Of a stretch of DNA of 64,000 nucleotides, positions 33,991-51,378 are shown one piece after another (position 1 is the first letter of the stretch; every line of letters begins with the position of its first letter). A model generated the notes under the pieces. That model had not been told where the DNA came from. It saw nothing but the letters and a program-made list of their open reading frames with translations, and did no database searches. The stretch is taken from contig NC_134431.1 of assembly GCF_030867145.1 (NCBI RefSeq), positions 8,075,089-8,139,088 on the forward strand, in the 5' to 3' direction. The translations under genes were made by a program, and so were the position numbers. The DNA comes from Opisthocomus hoazin. Taxonomy: Eukaryota > Chordata > Aves > Opisthocomiformes > Opisthocomidae.

Positions 33991-35338
33991 ACCAAAGTTT
34001 ATAAAGCTTTATTAAACGTTTTGAACAGCTGTGCAATGAACAAACAATACTCTGGAAGTTTCACAGCCTCATAGCCTGATCTTCCTCGGGACAGCAACAG
34101 CCATTTCTGCTGCTCTCCACTATGAGAGTGAAGACAAACAAATGGCAAAGGAGAGGGAAACCTTTAAAGTTTAGAGACAGTATTTTGTGTTAACCTCTAA
34201 GGTTTCTCACAAACAAACCTCTGCCCCAGGCTGGGCTCCCCATGAGCCACAGCTGCAGAGTAATGTACGCAGCGTGGAGCTCTGCACAGCTGTGGCTGTA
34301 GGACTGACCCCCCCACCACCTAGGCTTCTTGGCATCCTTCTGCCAGGGAAGCTGGAGACTCCAGTCACTCCTCTAGCCTTCTCCCTTCTCCAGTCAGTAG
34401 CACCAGCACCTTCTGTCACCCTCGGCCCAAAAACATTATCACTGGAAATGGCTGAAGCATTTACTGCTTCAAGCCATGCCTCCACCTTGGGATCCTCTCC
34501 TGCCCTGCCCACGCCTGGCCCTTTGGGCTAGCGTCAGTTTTATAGGGTGGGCTTCACAGTGGCTTTCACAACCCCGCATCTTGCAGCATACTGGTTCTTT
34601 ATCCCAACAGTCAAAACCTGGGTAAACCCTGGAAAGCTAGGAGGAGGGGAACAGACTGTCTTTACTACCTGTGAGGCTTTATAAAAGCAGCAGCATAACT
34701 GAGGCTTTCAGGCTATGATCTCGGAGCATAAGTAGTTCAGAAAGCACTTCGGCAGTGCACGCATCTCTTTGGCAGGCTGAGCAGGAGGAGATGACTCAAC
34801 CGCCTCTGGCTCCAGCAGCTTTTGGCCAAGTGCATCTTCGAGTTGTCGAGTTTGCCCGTGATCAGCAAGGCGGGAAGGGTGGCTCCCCACAAAGAGGAAG
34901 ATGGGGAGAATCTTGTAGCTACTCGAGCAGAATCAGTGGGCCGAGAGCCCTGAGTTAGACCACCGTGGCCTAATGCAGACAAGTGAGTGACACACAACTC
35001 CACCACCACGCAACGGCTGGGCAGAGGCCAGCAGCTCGGTCCTCCACCAGTTCTCAGTCAGGAGGGCTGGTGTCCATTCCCGGTGATACGGGAAGGAACA
35101 AAAAAAAAAAAAGATTTCTGCTTCTAAAAAAGCAGGTGGCGCTGCCAGAGTTCACACAGTAAACAAGTTGAATTTCACGGGCAGAGTGGGAGGAATTTAC
35201 CACTCTAGTCCACACGCAGTTACAGAAACAGGCTGGTTTTACTCCAGTCACATGCCTAACACCCCTCCCTCCTCCCTAGCCCACCCCCTTTTCAAAAGCA
35301 AAACAAGAGCCCTCAGCAGACTGGAAGAGTATTGCCTT
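33991..35338 (-). other. BLCAP: BLCAP 3' UTR
   Basis: About 1.35 kb of non-coding sequence lies between the BLCAP stop and a canonical poly(A) signal. The length is close to the mammalian BLCAP 3' UTR. On the transcript strand it carries a 13-base U run (genomic 35,100-35,112). Confidence 0.75.
34008..34013 (-). terminator. BLCAP: BLCAP poly(A) signal AATAAA
   Basis: A canonical AATAAA on the minus strand lies about 1.33 kb beyond the BLCAP stop codon. Cleavage is expected near 33,985-33,995. Confidence 0.8.
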
Positions 35339-35602
35339 CTAGGTGCCTACTATGCTGGGATCGTGAGCTGATTCCGGCAACTGGGATCCTGTGCAGTGAT
35401 ACAAGAAGCAGTTCCCCCAGCAGCTGTAGCAGATGAGGAACAGAGCTGCCAGGAAGACCAAGGCACAAATTGTGCAAGGTTTCCGTTCCAGGAGGAAACT
35501 GAGCAGGTAGAAGCCCATGAACATTGAGTGACTGAACCACAGCGCTGGGTTGAGGGGCTTGGGTATGAGCAGGACAGGTAGCAACCACTGAAGGCAGTAC
35601 AT
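35339..35602 (-). CDS. BLCAP: BLCAP: bladder cancer-associated protein (BC10)
   Basis: The single coding exon encodes 87 residues, exactly the family length. The sequence is almost identical to human BLCAP from [20 protein letters not shown] to ESAHDP; changes are confined to a few residues near the C-terminus. Two hydrophobic segments (about residues 19-39 and 43-67) flank a short CTIC loop, which suggests a small two-pass membrane protein. Its biochemical role is not well known; it is linked to growth arrest and apoptosis. The exon begins at 35,690 (acceptor CTCCCTGCAG), so 87 bases of 5' UTR precede the start. An in-frame ATG 23 codons upstream (35,671) lies in the same exon, but the 87-residue start is the conserved one. 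Tyr2 (TAC), Gln5 (CAG) and Lys15 (AAG), the codons recoded by A-to-I editing in mammals, are all present. Confidence 0.98.
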   Translation of the reverse strand: MYCLQWLLPVLLIPKPLNPALWFSHSMFMGFYLLSFLLERKPCTICALVFLAALFLICYSCWGNCFLYHCTGSQLPESAHDPSIVGT

Positions 35603-35690
35603 TGTGGCTGGCTGGCTGGGGCCCTGTGGCAGCAGCGATCGGGTGTGCTCCAGAGCAGTCTCCAGCAGCAACTCCGGCGGGCAGGCTCTT

Positions 35691-38600
35691 CTGCAGGGAG
35701 GGGTAAAAGGTCAGGCTGTCAGAGAAACACAGCAAAAATATCAACAAACGCTCTTCTCGTACAGCTTCATTTACTACTAAGCATCGTGTGCTGATGCTTG
35801 AACGCCTAGTACCAAATTCTGGTGTGTCTCAGAGCTGGTGGAAACCTTCCTGGTTTCTGAACCACTCAGCTGGGGACACGATTATCTGTTGCTGCTGCAG
35901 AAGCGTATCCCTTGTGTGCTCTGTTTCTCAGGCTTTTACCAGGCTAACAGTTGTGAGACCCTATTCTTTAGCCTAGTGTGGGAACAGAAAGGGAGAGGGG
36001 GAAACAACAGACAGGAGAATGAGCTGCTGCAGCCTTTTCTACACACGTATTTATCCAAGAGTGTCCAGAGACTTGAGTGATGGCACAAAGAAATGCAACT
36101 CAGCAGTAAACTACCAGGTGCTACAAAGAAGTGTTACGGCAGTGTTGATGCAAGCAGTGTCTAGGAAGTGTTAAATGCACAAACTGCTTCCTGCCCAGGC
36201 ACAGACCCATTATAAAGTCTTCCAGCAGGACAGCACAAAATTCGAACTATACAGGTAGCTACCCAGGAAAGCCCCGACAGTGTCCAGGCTGTAACACAAA
36301 GGGAAGGACGGTCCCTGCTTAAGGGATTTATAATCCTTGTCAATCAGCTAAAGTCAGATAAGACAAAGTATGTGAATAGATCAAAGAGAGGACAGTCTCA
36401 AAATGGCAATTTTCGTAAGTGCTGTAAACACAGGATTTCCTCACTTGGATTATTATAAAACCCTGTGGAAACAGTGAGCTTTAAGGGCTTCTCTAACCAG
36501 GGATGGCAGCACACTACAAGTCCAGAAAACATGCTTCTACCTTTAGCAGGCACATCAACTACACTATGGGGGGGGTGGTTTCTTTCTAAGCAGTTCAAAC
36601 TTTTTAATCCAAGAATTTCAAATGGCTCTAAAAATAGCAAATGCCTTGCAGGTGTTTCTACAGAGCCAGACTGTTGAAAGAGGCAGGAGAGTGGAGCTCA
36701 GCAGTCTGGGACAGCAACAGCAGGTCAGGCTAGAAGATACCAGTATTGTTGGGAGGGAATAACTGGAGGACTTGTTTCAGTTCATGCAGTAGGGAAACCC
36801 CGAGAAGAGGGTACTCCTAGCTTATTGCCCCAAAAGGCAAAACCATGCAGGGGAGTGCTGGAAAAGGGAAGTGCTTGGGAAACGTGCTCTTCCCTGCCCT
36901 CCTGTAGCCCATCACAATGACATGCAGTGACGCTGAACAAAGAAGCTGCCAGCCAGGGCACGGAATGACAGGCAAAAGGACAGCCCCAGCCCTGCAGAAT
37001 GCCATGGCCTCACCCCTGCTAAACAGACCCTGGACAGAACAGCTTCTTGCAGCAATCCTTTTTATCTGAAAATACTCAACAGAGCAGTGTGCTGTCAGAA
37101 GGATGCAGGGCTGAGCAGAGCCTGTGAGGATTACAGCAGGAGGTGGGAAGGTTAGTAGGATGAAGGAGTGAGAAGGTAAACAAACAGCACATTCCTCTGG
37201 CTCCTGCTGGCAGGAGAAGGGATTTCCTGGTGAAGGGAGGGAGAATGAGGGATTGCGCAGAAAAGTCAAAAGAAAACCACACGTGGTTCCCTTCCAAAAC
37301 ACCACTGAGGTCAGACTTGTCTTACAGCTTTGTAAACTCGTAGGTACCAACCAGCTCCGTTGTCAGAGCAGGAAGCCTGCTGCCATCCACTCTGTTCTTA
37401 GCAGCACGATCTATTTTAATGTTAGTGACAGAGAATGCAGGCCAAAATCTCCACCAGGGCAAACAGATTAAGAGTATTTGGGGAAAGTACATTGTGCTGG
37501 AGCTCCTGCAAGTGTTCCCCAGCAGAGAGGGCAGCTGGGGTTCAATTAGCAAACTTAGCTGCAGTTAGGCAGCCAAAGAATAGGGAAGAAGTTATTCTAC
37601 GTTGCATTATGGCTAGAGTCAAGTCAAAGGAATAAAACTCCAAATATTAGTCCTGTTTTATGCAGGTCACTCGTATCTTTAAGGGCAAGTCTCCTCCCAA
37701 GCCTGTTTCACCCACCTATAAACTGGAAATAAGGATCACTTATTTCATAACAAAACATGCTGTCTGCTAGCCTTTGTGAACCACTTAGATGTTTCCGGAG
37801 TAAAAGTACCACAGAAGTATTAGACGACTTTTTTCCAAGGGGAAGAATAGAGAGAAAAGATTTAAAAACAAATATTTGAACAGAGAGGTAACTAAACCCC
37901 ACCACCCGACTTTTTAGTTCAGATTGCACTAAATACAACAAAGTTGTACCAAATCAATGAGCTGCATCTGCTTTAATCCTCCTGGAATGTTCCTTCCCTA
38001 AAGTTTCCTATATCCTTCCTCTCCCAAGTGCTCCAAAGCCTATGCAGTACAAATCGCTGCATAAACATCACGTCATATTCTTGCTGTCTCCAGCCCTGAA
38101 ATCGCATCGGCTTGTCTTCTGTAGCTGGGCACATGCGGCTGTCTTTGGGTCACCCGTTCTTGAAGCTTTAAAGTGCCTACAGACAACTGCTTTGGGCTTT
38201 CTGTCTCCAGAGTAAAGAAATGGATAAAAACCAACCTAAGATGATGTCTGTCAGAAGAGCACAAGGCTGGAACAAAGCTCTAGAATCTTCCAGGACTAAT
38301 AGCGTAAACATCTCAGCTTTAATAAGGCCACGTGTTGCTATTGAGCCTTTAGCCCCAAAACTTTACAACTGGCTACAGTTTAAGAGTGTAATTATTGCAG
38401 CAGCATTTAACTCCACAGTCTGGCCTCCTCATCACGGCAAAGACTTAAGCAATAATGCTATAAACAGTGAGTTGATGCTAAGTGTGTAAGCATTACCTAA
38501 ACACTTCCTACAAACACAAATCCACCTCAGAACAAACTACCCATTTTTTAACGACTGATTGCTTGTAGCAATCAATGCAACCACTCTGCAGAATAAGGAA

Positions 38601-41600
38601 CCATTTAATAGTGGTTATTTTAACCATAAAGTTTCACTGTCAGTGCCCTTCAATCTGCAAACCTCTTGGACTTCTAACAAATACAGACGTCCCAGCAGTT
38701 AGTCTCGTATCTGTAGTCAGTTTGCTTGTATTTTCATGTGCCCCTTCACCACCCACCAGTTAAAAGTCGAAAACCCTTTGTCTGCTGTATCCCACAGCTG
38801 ATCCTAGATAAAGCACTCACTACTTGAGACTTCCGCAGCTCAACCTTCCTCAAGGGACTTCCCACTAGTAAGATATGTATTCTTCTGAGATCCTGACTGG
38901 AGATTCCTTTATACAGCTGGCAATGAGACCGAGTTCTCCTTCCACGCTATCGATCAAAGGGAAACAGCATCTCCTGCTATCAACTCTTTCCTGAGCAGGG
39001 AACTATCACTCTCCTTGGTGCCCAGGACAGGCAGCCCCTTCTTGAAGCCGTAACAACATTCAGTTTTGCGTAGATTCTCAAGCAAGGTGAAACTTGCAAA
39101 CGAGAAATTCCTGCCTTGTTTTCCTTGTCTCCTCCTCATGATCCAAGCTAAAGATTACCGTGTCCCAGAGCAAATAAGAACCTGTCACCCAACAGTATTT
39201 CTGGCAGCTCCCTGTTTCACAACTGCATCCTGCTTTTCCTCAACCAGTTGCTCTTGTTCTCTCTTGCCTGACTCATCTCCTTCCTTAGCCAGCCTGGTGT
39301 CCTGCTATCCCCAAGGCTGCTCTAGTGCTCCTGCTCAAGTCATCTGACTTGGCGGCCACCCCTGTTTACCAGACGGCTCCTTTTCATCACACCACCACTG
39401 CCTCCTCTCGCTCCTCCACAGCTCTTAGAGCCACCTGAACTTGCCTCAGACCCCTGGCAGCAGAGAGCAGGCGATGCTCGGCAGCTCCCTCTGATCTCCA
39501 TGTGCAGCCGGAGCCTCCCCCCGACCAGTTCCTGCAGGCAGAGGAGCAGCCTGGGGAGGTTCCTGGCACACCCCATTAGTAAGCAAACACCAATACTTTT
39601 CCACGTGCTTATTAATCAGCTTCCATCGTGTTCACAGCACTTGCTTCTGTCATCTTCCCTCCTGAGACCATTCAAAACCAGCAGGTCCTACTGGCACATG
39701 TTGGTGGGGAGGGTTTTCAAACGGCGGTGCGAGGGCAGCGGCACAGCTTTACCCAGCCCGAAACAAAACTTTAATTATGACAAGTCAAAAGTGAGGAACG
39801 CAGCACAAGTCTGTAGCGCCTTGCAATGGATCAGTCACGTTTTAGAATAAATCCATCTGAGGAGCTAGCAAGCTGCTCCTTGATATTCTACAAGCTAATT
39901 CTGCAATTAAGAGACCGAGAGGTGTTCCTACACCATAGTTTTTATACATCAGTATGCCAACATCAAGGCTGTATCTTTCTCAAGAATGTCTTAACTCCTT
40001 AACAGTCCATTTACCCTGCCAGGGGAGGATAATCATCCAGCTTTCACTAAACACTTCAAAGGTAAGCTTGTTCAGACCTTACAAAGGCAGCTATTAAGCC
40101 AGTACTGTCCACAAGGAACTTCCCCAGCAGATGCTACAGAAAGAGTCACGCAGGCCGGCAGCCGAAAGCTCTGCAATAAAAGACTGAGTAACAATTTTAT
40201 TGAGCAGTGATGGTGCCAGTCTCCCCCCTTCCCAGCAGGCGAAGTTTCTGCTTGGTAATGAAAAGCCACGTTGTCTAGATAAAAACCTCTCAAGTTACAC
40301 AGCGCACATAAACTCTAAGAGTAAGCCTCAGGGACTTGCGCCGAGTTTCTGACTCGTAAGGCTCACCTTAAAACTGTTTAAATCATAAACCGTGTCACAG
40401 CCGTGTAACGTGAACTGATCTGTGTGGGCAGTGCTTCATGCTGCCAGCGTGTGTTCAAAATCAACTCTCAAACACCACGCAGCACCCAAAACAGCTGCTA
40501 AAAATATACAATATCCAAAGCACTGGGGGCAAAAAAAAAAGAGGCGAAAGAGCTACTGAGTGACAAGTTTGAGGAGTTCAGCTAAGAAAAGCAACAGCAG
40601 ACCAGCTTTCTAGATGCCAACCCTCTTTCTCAGAAAACCCAAGAACCATAACTGTTCAAACTTTCAGACCTATTTGCAGTACCAGGGATTTAACTTCCTC
40701 AGGGGTTTTTTTTTTGGCCCTGTGGCTATTTTTTTCCTTTGTTTTTTGTTTGTTTTTAAAGCTTTATCTGCTGGTATGACTCAGCTGGAAGAGTCTTCAA
40801 TTTTTGGCAAAGGCGTTACCTCAGGCTTCAGTAAGTTCATGCCTTGAACACTTGATGCAGACTGAGAAATTCTACAACATAACTGTGAATAGTTTCCAAA
40901 AGAGCAGCAAATCCTGTGCTGACCAGGCCTTGGGATTACAAAGGGTTCTGATTTCTCATACTAGGGACAAGCCAAAGCAACTCATTTTGTGAGAAGCAGA
41001 GGCTCTCTGTTGAGCCACTCTTTTCACCGCTTCGACGTTGGCTCCTCGAGCTTTGTCACTGACCGGGGGATTGATTAGCCTGTGTCCAGAGGTAGCGCAG
41101 GGTCGACTGCATTTGGACTGCAGCGTGCTCACAGCACCAGGGCGAATAAACCCTCACCTGCGAGCAGGAAGGCAGCACTACAATCTGTGTTTCTCTGCAT
41201 AGCAAATCACAGGAGCAGAACCTGAAGTTAGCCAGCTCTGTGGTGGAAAGCGATGTCAGCATTGCCAGTTGTCATCTGAAGTACTGCTACTTTCATTTGT
41301 ACTAATCTGTTAATTCTCAGCGGTCCTCACTCCCACCCCCTGCCTTTGTTTCACTGCCAAAGATCATTCATTATGGGCCCATTCCAAGTTCCCTGAAAAA
41401 TATATTTATTTTTAGTGTTAATTTGGATCTCTTCTCTACCTTTCATGCCTTCAAAAAGCTTCAGAAGTCTGGATACAGCCTGATAAAGGCCAGTTTTCTG
41501 CATCTTGGGAGGCAAAAATATAGTATTGGGAAGGGGTTCTGGGGAGTTATGACATACAGAGTGGCAAGGCAAAAGTTACTCCACTATGACAGTATTAAGG

Positions 41601-42528
41601 CTGAGGGAGCTGGGCTTGTTTAGCCTGAAGGCTGAGAGGGGACCTTATAAATGCTCCTAAATATCTCAAGGGTGGGTGTCAGGAGGACAGGGCCAGACTC
41701 TTTCCAGTGGTGCCCAGCAACAGGACAAGGGGCAATGGGCACAAACTGAAGCACAGGAAGCTCCAGCTGAACATGAGGAAAAACTTCTTCGCTCTGAGGG
41801 TGATGGAGCCCTGGAACAGGCTGCCCAGGGAGGCTGTGGAGTCTCCTTCTCTGGAGATATTCCAGACCCACCTGGACGCGGTCCTGTGCAGCCTGCTGTA
41901 GGTGACCCTGCTTCGGCAGGAGGTTGGGCTGGGTGACCCACAGAGGTCCCCTCCGACCCCTGCCATTCTGGGATTCTCAGTGCAGGAGCAATGACGAATA
42001 GGAGGGTTCAGTGTGTTGCGAACTGCGCTTCAGAGCTCTGGTTTTCACCTTCTCTTGCGTGTTCGGGACGTAGCGAGCGGCGCCGAGGCCACAGCGGGGC
42101 CTGTGACACCTCCCGCGAGTCGTGGGGCGGGCACGGCGGGGCCGCTGCCTTCGCTGCCGGACGCCCGAGAGCTGCCTCGCTCCGGGGAAGCGGGCCGGGC
42201 TCCGCCCGCGGAGGGTGCCGGAGCGCGCTGGGCCCGGCCCCGCGAGCAGCGGGCACGGACAGGCGGCCCGGCGGAAGGATACGCGGCGTTAGCCCCACCG
42301 CAGGCCGGCGCTAGCCCCAGCGCGCCCGCGGCAGGCGGGCACCGGCTCTGCCACCGCCTCTGCCACCCGGGCGCGGTTCTCCCGCCGCCGCCGGGCCCGG
42401 CCGACTCCCACCCCCGGCCTGCGAACGCCGCGCCGAGGCCGGGCGGAGTGCGGAGCTCTGGCGGACGGCTCCTCTCCCTCCCCACCCCCCCCGGCCCGCT
42501 CCCCGCGCCCCCCGCGGCCCGTACTCAC
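35691..42528 (-). other. BLCAP: BLCAP intron 1, no NNAT
   Basis: The 6.8 kb intron separates the CpG-island first exon from the coding exon. It is clearly more AT-rich than the rest of the window over about 36-41.6 kb. It holds one CR1 fragment at 41.6 kb. In placental mammals the imprinted gene NNAT lies in this intron; no NNAT-like protein or exon was found here. Confidence 0.75.
41599..41979 (+). mobile_element. CR1 LINE 3' fragment in BLCAP intron
   Basis: A 5'-truncated CR1 copy begins at GGCTGAGGGAGCTGGGC and ends at CCATTCTGGGATTCT. The CR1 C-terminal protein remnant ([20 protein letters not shown]) is readable. It is antisense to BLCAP. It carries more differences from the other copies (for example, a shortened segment near 41,630), so it is probably older or of another subfamily. 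Confidence 0.95.
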
Positions 42529-42790
42529 GGCGCGGTGCCGCCGCCTCCGCCGCGGGCCCGTCCGAGGAGGGCAGGGAGAGGCCGCCCGCTCCGCCCGGGG
42601 GACGCCCGCCGCCTGTCCCGGGCCCGGCTCTGCCGCGGGGCCGGCGTGGGGTGAGGCGGGGCGGGGGGCGCCGCTCCGTCAGGCAGGGCCGCGGGCAGCC
42701 CCGCGGGGCGGGCACTGCGCCTGCGCGGCGGGGCGGGGGGGCGGAGGAGGCTCCGCGCCTGCGCGGGGCGGGGGCGTGGGCTGGTGTTGC
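42030..42790 (-). promoter_or_regulatory. BLCAP: BLCAP CpG-island promoter
   Basis: A dense CpG island of about 750 bases contains the BLCAP first exon. Two NRF1-type motifs (TGCGCCTGCGC near 42,716; CGCGCCTGCGC near 42,752) and GC boxes lie just upstream of the exon on the transcript strand. There is no TATA box, the pattern of a housekeeping promoter. Confidence 0.7.
42529..42700 (-). other. BLCAP: BLCAP non-coding exon 1 (start approximate)
   Basis: On the minus strand the segment ends at a strong donor (CGCGCC|GTGAGTAC, exon side at 42,529) inside the CpG island. The transcription start is not visible, so the upper limit is a guess. Joining to the coding exon at 35,690 is inferred from the human gene structure. 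Confidence 0.6.
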
Positions 42791-43730
42791 TCGAGGCCTG
42801 CACTGCTTTTTAAGCAGTTGCACGAATTTGCGTATTTTTAAAATTCCGAGTAGCGTTTGCGCGCTCCTCGGCGGGGCCTGGCGCGCTTCTAGCAGGCCGG
42901 TTCCGCGTGGCGTTGCGCGGGTTCGCTCCCGTGCCGCTTGGCGCTCCATGGCCTGCAAGCCCCGGCTTTCCGCCCCCCGCTGCGTGCCGTTTTTAGGCTT
43001 GCTTGCACGCCGCTGCCTCGTCACGCGTGGCCGTGCGTTTTTGTTGCTGACTCAGCCCTGTTGAGCCCCCAGCAGCCCCAGTTTGCCGTGCTGCAGCGGG
43101 GCGGGCACCCGCACCCGTCCTGGTGCCACATCACAAAGAGAGGCAGAGCCGAGAGGGCTCCACGGCCTCTGCCCTGAAGCGCCTGCATTTGTGTCGCTGC
43201 TGGCTGGCAGCGCTCCGGCCGAGCGCCGCTGGGCTGGCAGCAAAGCCCGGGCTGCTGCGAGCCCGCCAGCTCCAGCCCTGCCCTCTGCAGACACCCAGCA
43301 GCAGGTCACCAGGCTCAGCTCAGCCGTGCCCAGGAGGCCGCGCAGGGAAGGGAAAGGAGAGAAATAGCACAGGAAAAAACCCCCCAAAGGCTGCAAATAG
43401 AAACTAGGAGCAAGGAAAGCTTTTTCCTGAGAAAAAAAATAAAGCCTTGCCCTGGCTGAGGGGACAGACGTACACCATGGCCAACGATTAATTTGCAAAC
43501 TGGCTCAAATGTGGTGAAGTGTGGCAGGAAGGAGCTGTGAAACATGGCAGTTCTAGAAGGCGAGATGGTAGAGCAGATGAACCCAAGTCTTCACTGCAGA
43601 TCACACCCCCTCCCCTTATGGCGGCTGCATCTCCTCCCAGCTGACTCGGGCAGCGTGCTAGAGCCTTAGCAGCTCACAGGGTCTTACAGGGTCAACTTGA
43701 GAAAGTAAAACGAACCAGGAGCAGCACAAA
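42791..43730. other. BLCAP-PIGT intergenic DNA
   Basis: Less than 1 kb separates the BLCAP promoter from the PIGT 3' end. No gene, CR1 element or other known repeat is recognised. In human these genes lie megabases apart, so this is the rearrangement junction. Confidence 0.6.
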
Positions 43731-44002
43731 CGTACAAAACAGCTCAAGTTTACTTCCAGCATCATTCCCAGCACATAAGTTACCCCTCTCCCAAACAGAA
43801 GTCTTAGGCCTTTCGCAATCCCATAGCAGTGTAGTTCAGTAGTCCATGGGCTTAGAGTCGTTGCCCATCTTAGCTATGGAAGCGATCTCAGCCTGTTGGA
43901 TCCCAAGAGAGATACGGGCAGCAGAAGGGAGCAGGCTGCTCCCACCAGACAAGAGGCAGCAGCGCTCTGCTCCCGGGGTCTCGCCGGCTGCCCTGGTTTC
44001 TC
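43731..44002 (-). other. PIGT: PIGT 3' UTR
   Basis: About 270 bases follow the PIGT stop, ending after an AGTAAA variant signal on the minus strand (43,754-43,749). No AATAAA is present in this stretch, so the exact end is uncertain. Confidence 0.55.
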
Positions 44003-49801
<5,799 letters not shown>

Positions 49802-50520
49802 CCCGCCGCTAGCCCCCCACCCCCGCCGCCAACTTCCGCTTCCGGCCCGGCCGGCCAATGGCGGCCGCTTCCGGCGTCGCCGCGGCCCCGCCTCGGCCTG
49901 GCTTCGCCCGTCGCGGTGCGTGTCCGGCCCGGGGCTTCCTCTCGCTCGGCCGGGGGGCGGCTGCAGGGAGCGGGCCCGGAGCCCGCCCGGCCCGGGCGGG
50001 GAAGCGCCCGCCTGGCTGCGCCTGCGCCCGGCCGAGGGAGAGCGCCCGGCCGCGGGAGAGCGCCCGGCCGCCGCCAGCCTGGGAGGGAGGGCGGGCGTCC
50101 ATGTTGTGGGGGGCTCCCCAGGGGCTCCCTCCCCCGCCCTTTAACGCCGGGGAACCTCCTGTGCGGCCCGAGCCCGGGGGACTTTCACCGGCCGCCGGCA
50201 GGCAGCGCCGGGGCGGCAGCCCGGCGGGGCTCCCAGCGCCTCCCGCTCCCGGACAGCCGGGGAGCTCCAGGCGCTCTCCCGGGGGTGGGCTGGCGCAGCG
50301 GCGGGCGCAGCGAGGTCCGAACACCCCGGGGAAGCAGCCGGGATGCAGAGCGTTCCCTGGCTCCTTCCCTCGTGGGGGTGACCGCGGTGGCGCTGACGCA
50401 GCTCGAGCAGGGTCGGCGCTTTCCTGGCCCGCAGCCACTGGCAGAGGCAGCGGGCCTCTGGCCGGCCTTGTGCCCGGCTGCTCTTGACCTGCCCCGCAGG
50501 GAGCAAGCGTAGCGGGCTGC

Positions 50521-51378
50521 TGAGTGCCTTCATTTTGATGGCTCTTCCTTTGCTCCTCTAAAGCAGCCTCCAGCCAGGGCTGCTGCCGTCGTGCTGCGCT
50601 GGGGTGCTGACGTTCTCCGCTCAGCCGATTTGCACAGCACGCCCCGCGGTGTGCTCACTGCGGGCGGTTACAGGTCACCAGCAGCCCTGTGTGGGTCAGC
50701 TGTGTCCATGCCGCAGCCGCGGGCTCCTTCCCTCCTGGAGGCAGCACCGGAGCTGCTCAGCGTGGTGACCTGCCGCGCTAACAGCCACCCTTCTCTGCCG
50801 AGGTCCCCGCTGTCTGCTCCCACCCTGGGCGCAGGAACCGTCCCTGCGCTGCAGCTGAGCTGCGCGTCAGGAGGCTCCATGTGCTGCCACACGGCACCCT
50901 TAGCATGCTGGCTTTACACCGCTCTCCCTCCTGCAACCCCCACCTAACCCTCACCCCCAGTGCGGTTTTCTCCCAATAACACAGACACCCACTGCTTGTT
51001 TAGATCGGAGTGTTATTTCTCTGTATGCCATCGTTAAATGCTTGTCTGGACAGGACCCTTGTCAGCAGGATGGGGGAGCTGGGATCCCAAGGAACGACCT
51101 TCTGGGGATGGTGGGACTGTGGGATGCTGAGCATTTCGGGGGAGTGAAGCAGGGAGTGTTAGCAGCAAAGCCTGAAGAGTTAATTCTGGGAGCCTACAAT
51201 AACCCTTTCCCTCTCCTTTGGCTGCCAGGAGAACCTGCGGAGCGAGAGGAGAGGAAAACAACTCTCCCCTCTTGCAGGGCAGCAGTCCAGGATGGGGTTC
51301 ACTGAGCGCCAGCAGCTTTCCTTCCTCTGGGCTGGCAGGTCCGTACGGAGAAGGCTGGGAGCAGGGCAGAGCTGGCTG
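50521..51378 (-). other. PIGT-DBNDD2 gap including DBNDD2 3' UTR
   Basis: No other gene is recognised. The DBNDD2 3' UTR must lie here, but no canonical AATAAA was found on the minus strand. The closest candidate is a non-standard GAAATAAC near 51,013-51,020, so the transcript end is uncertain. Confidence 0.45.
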
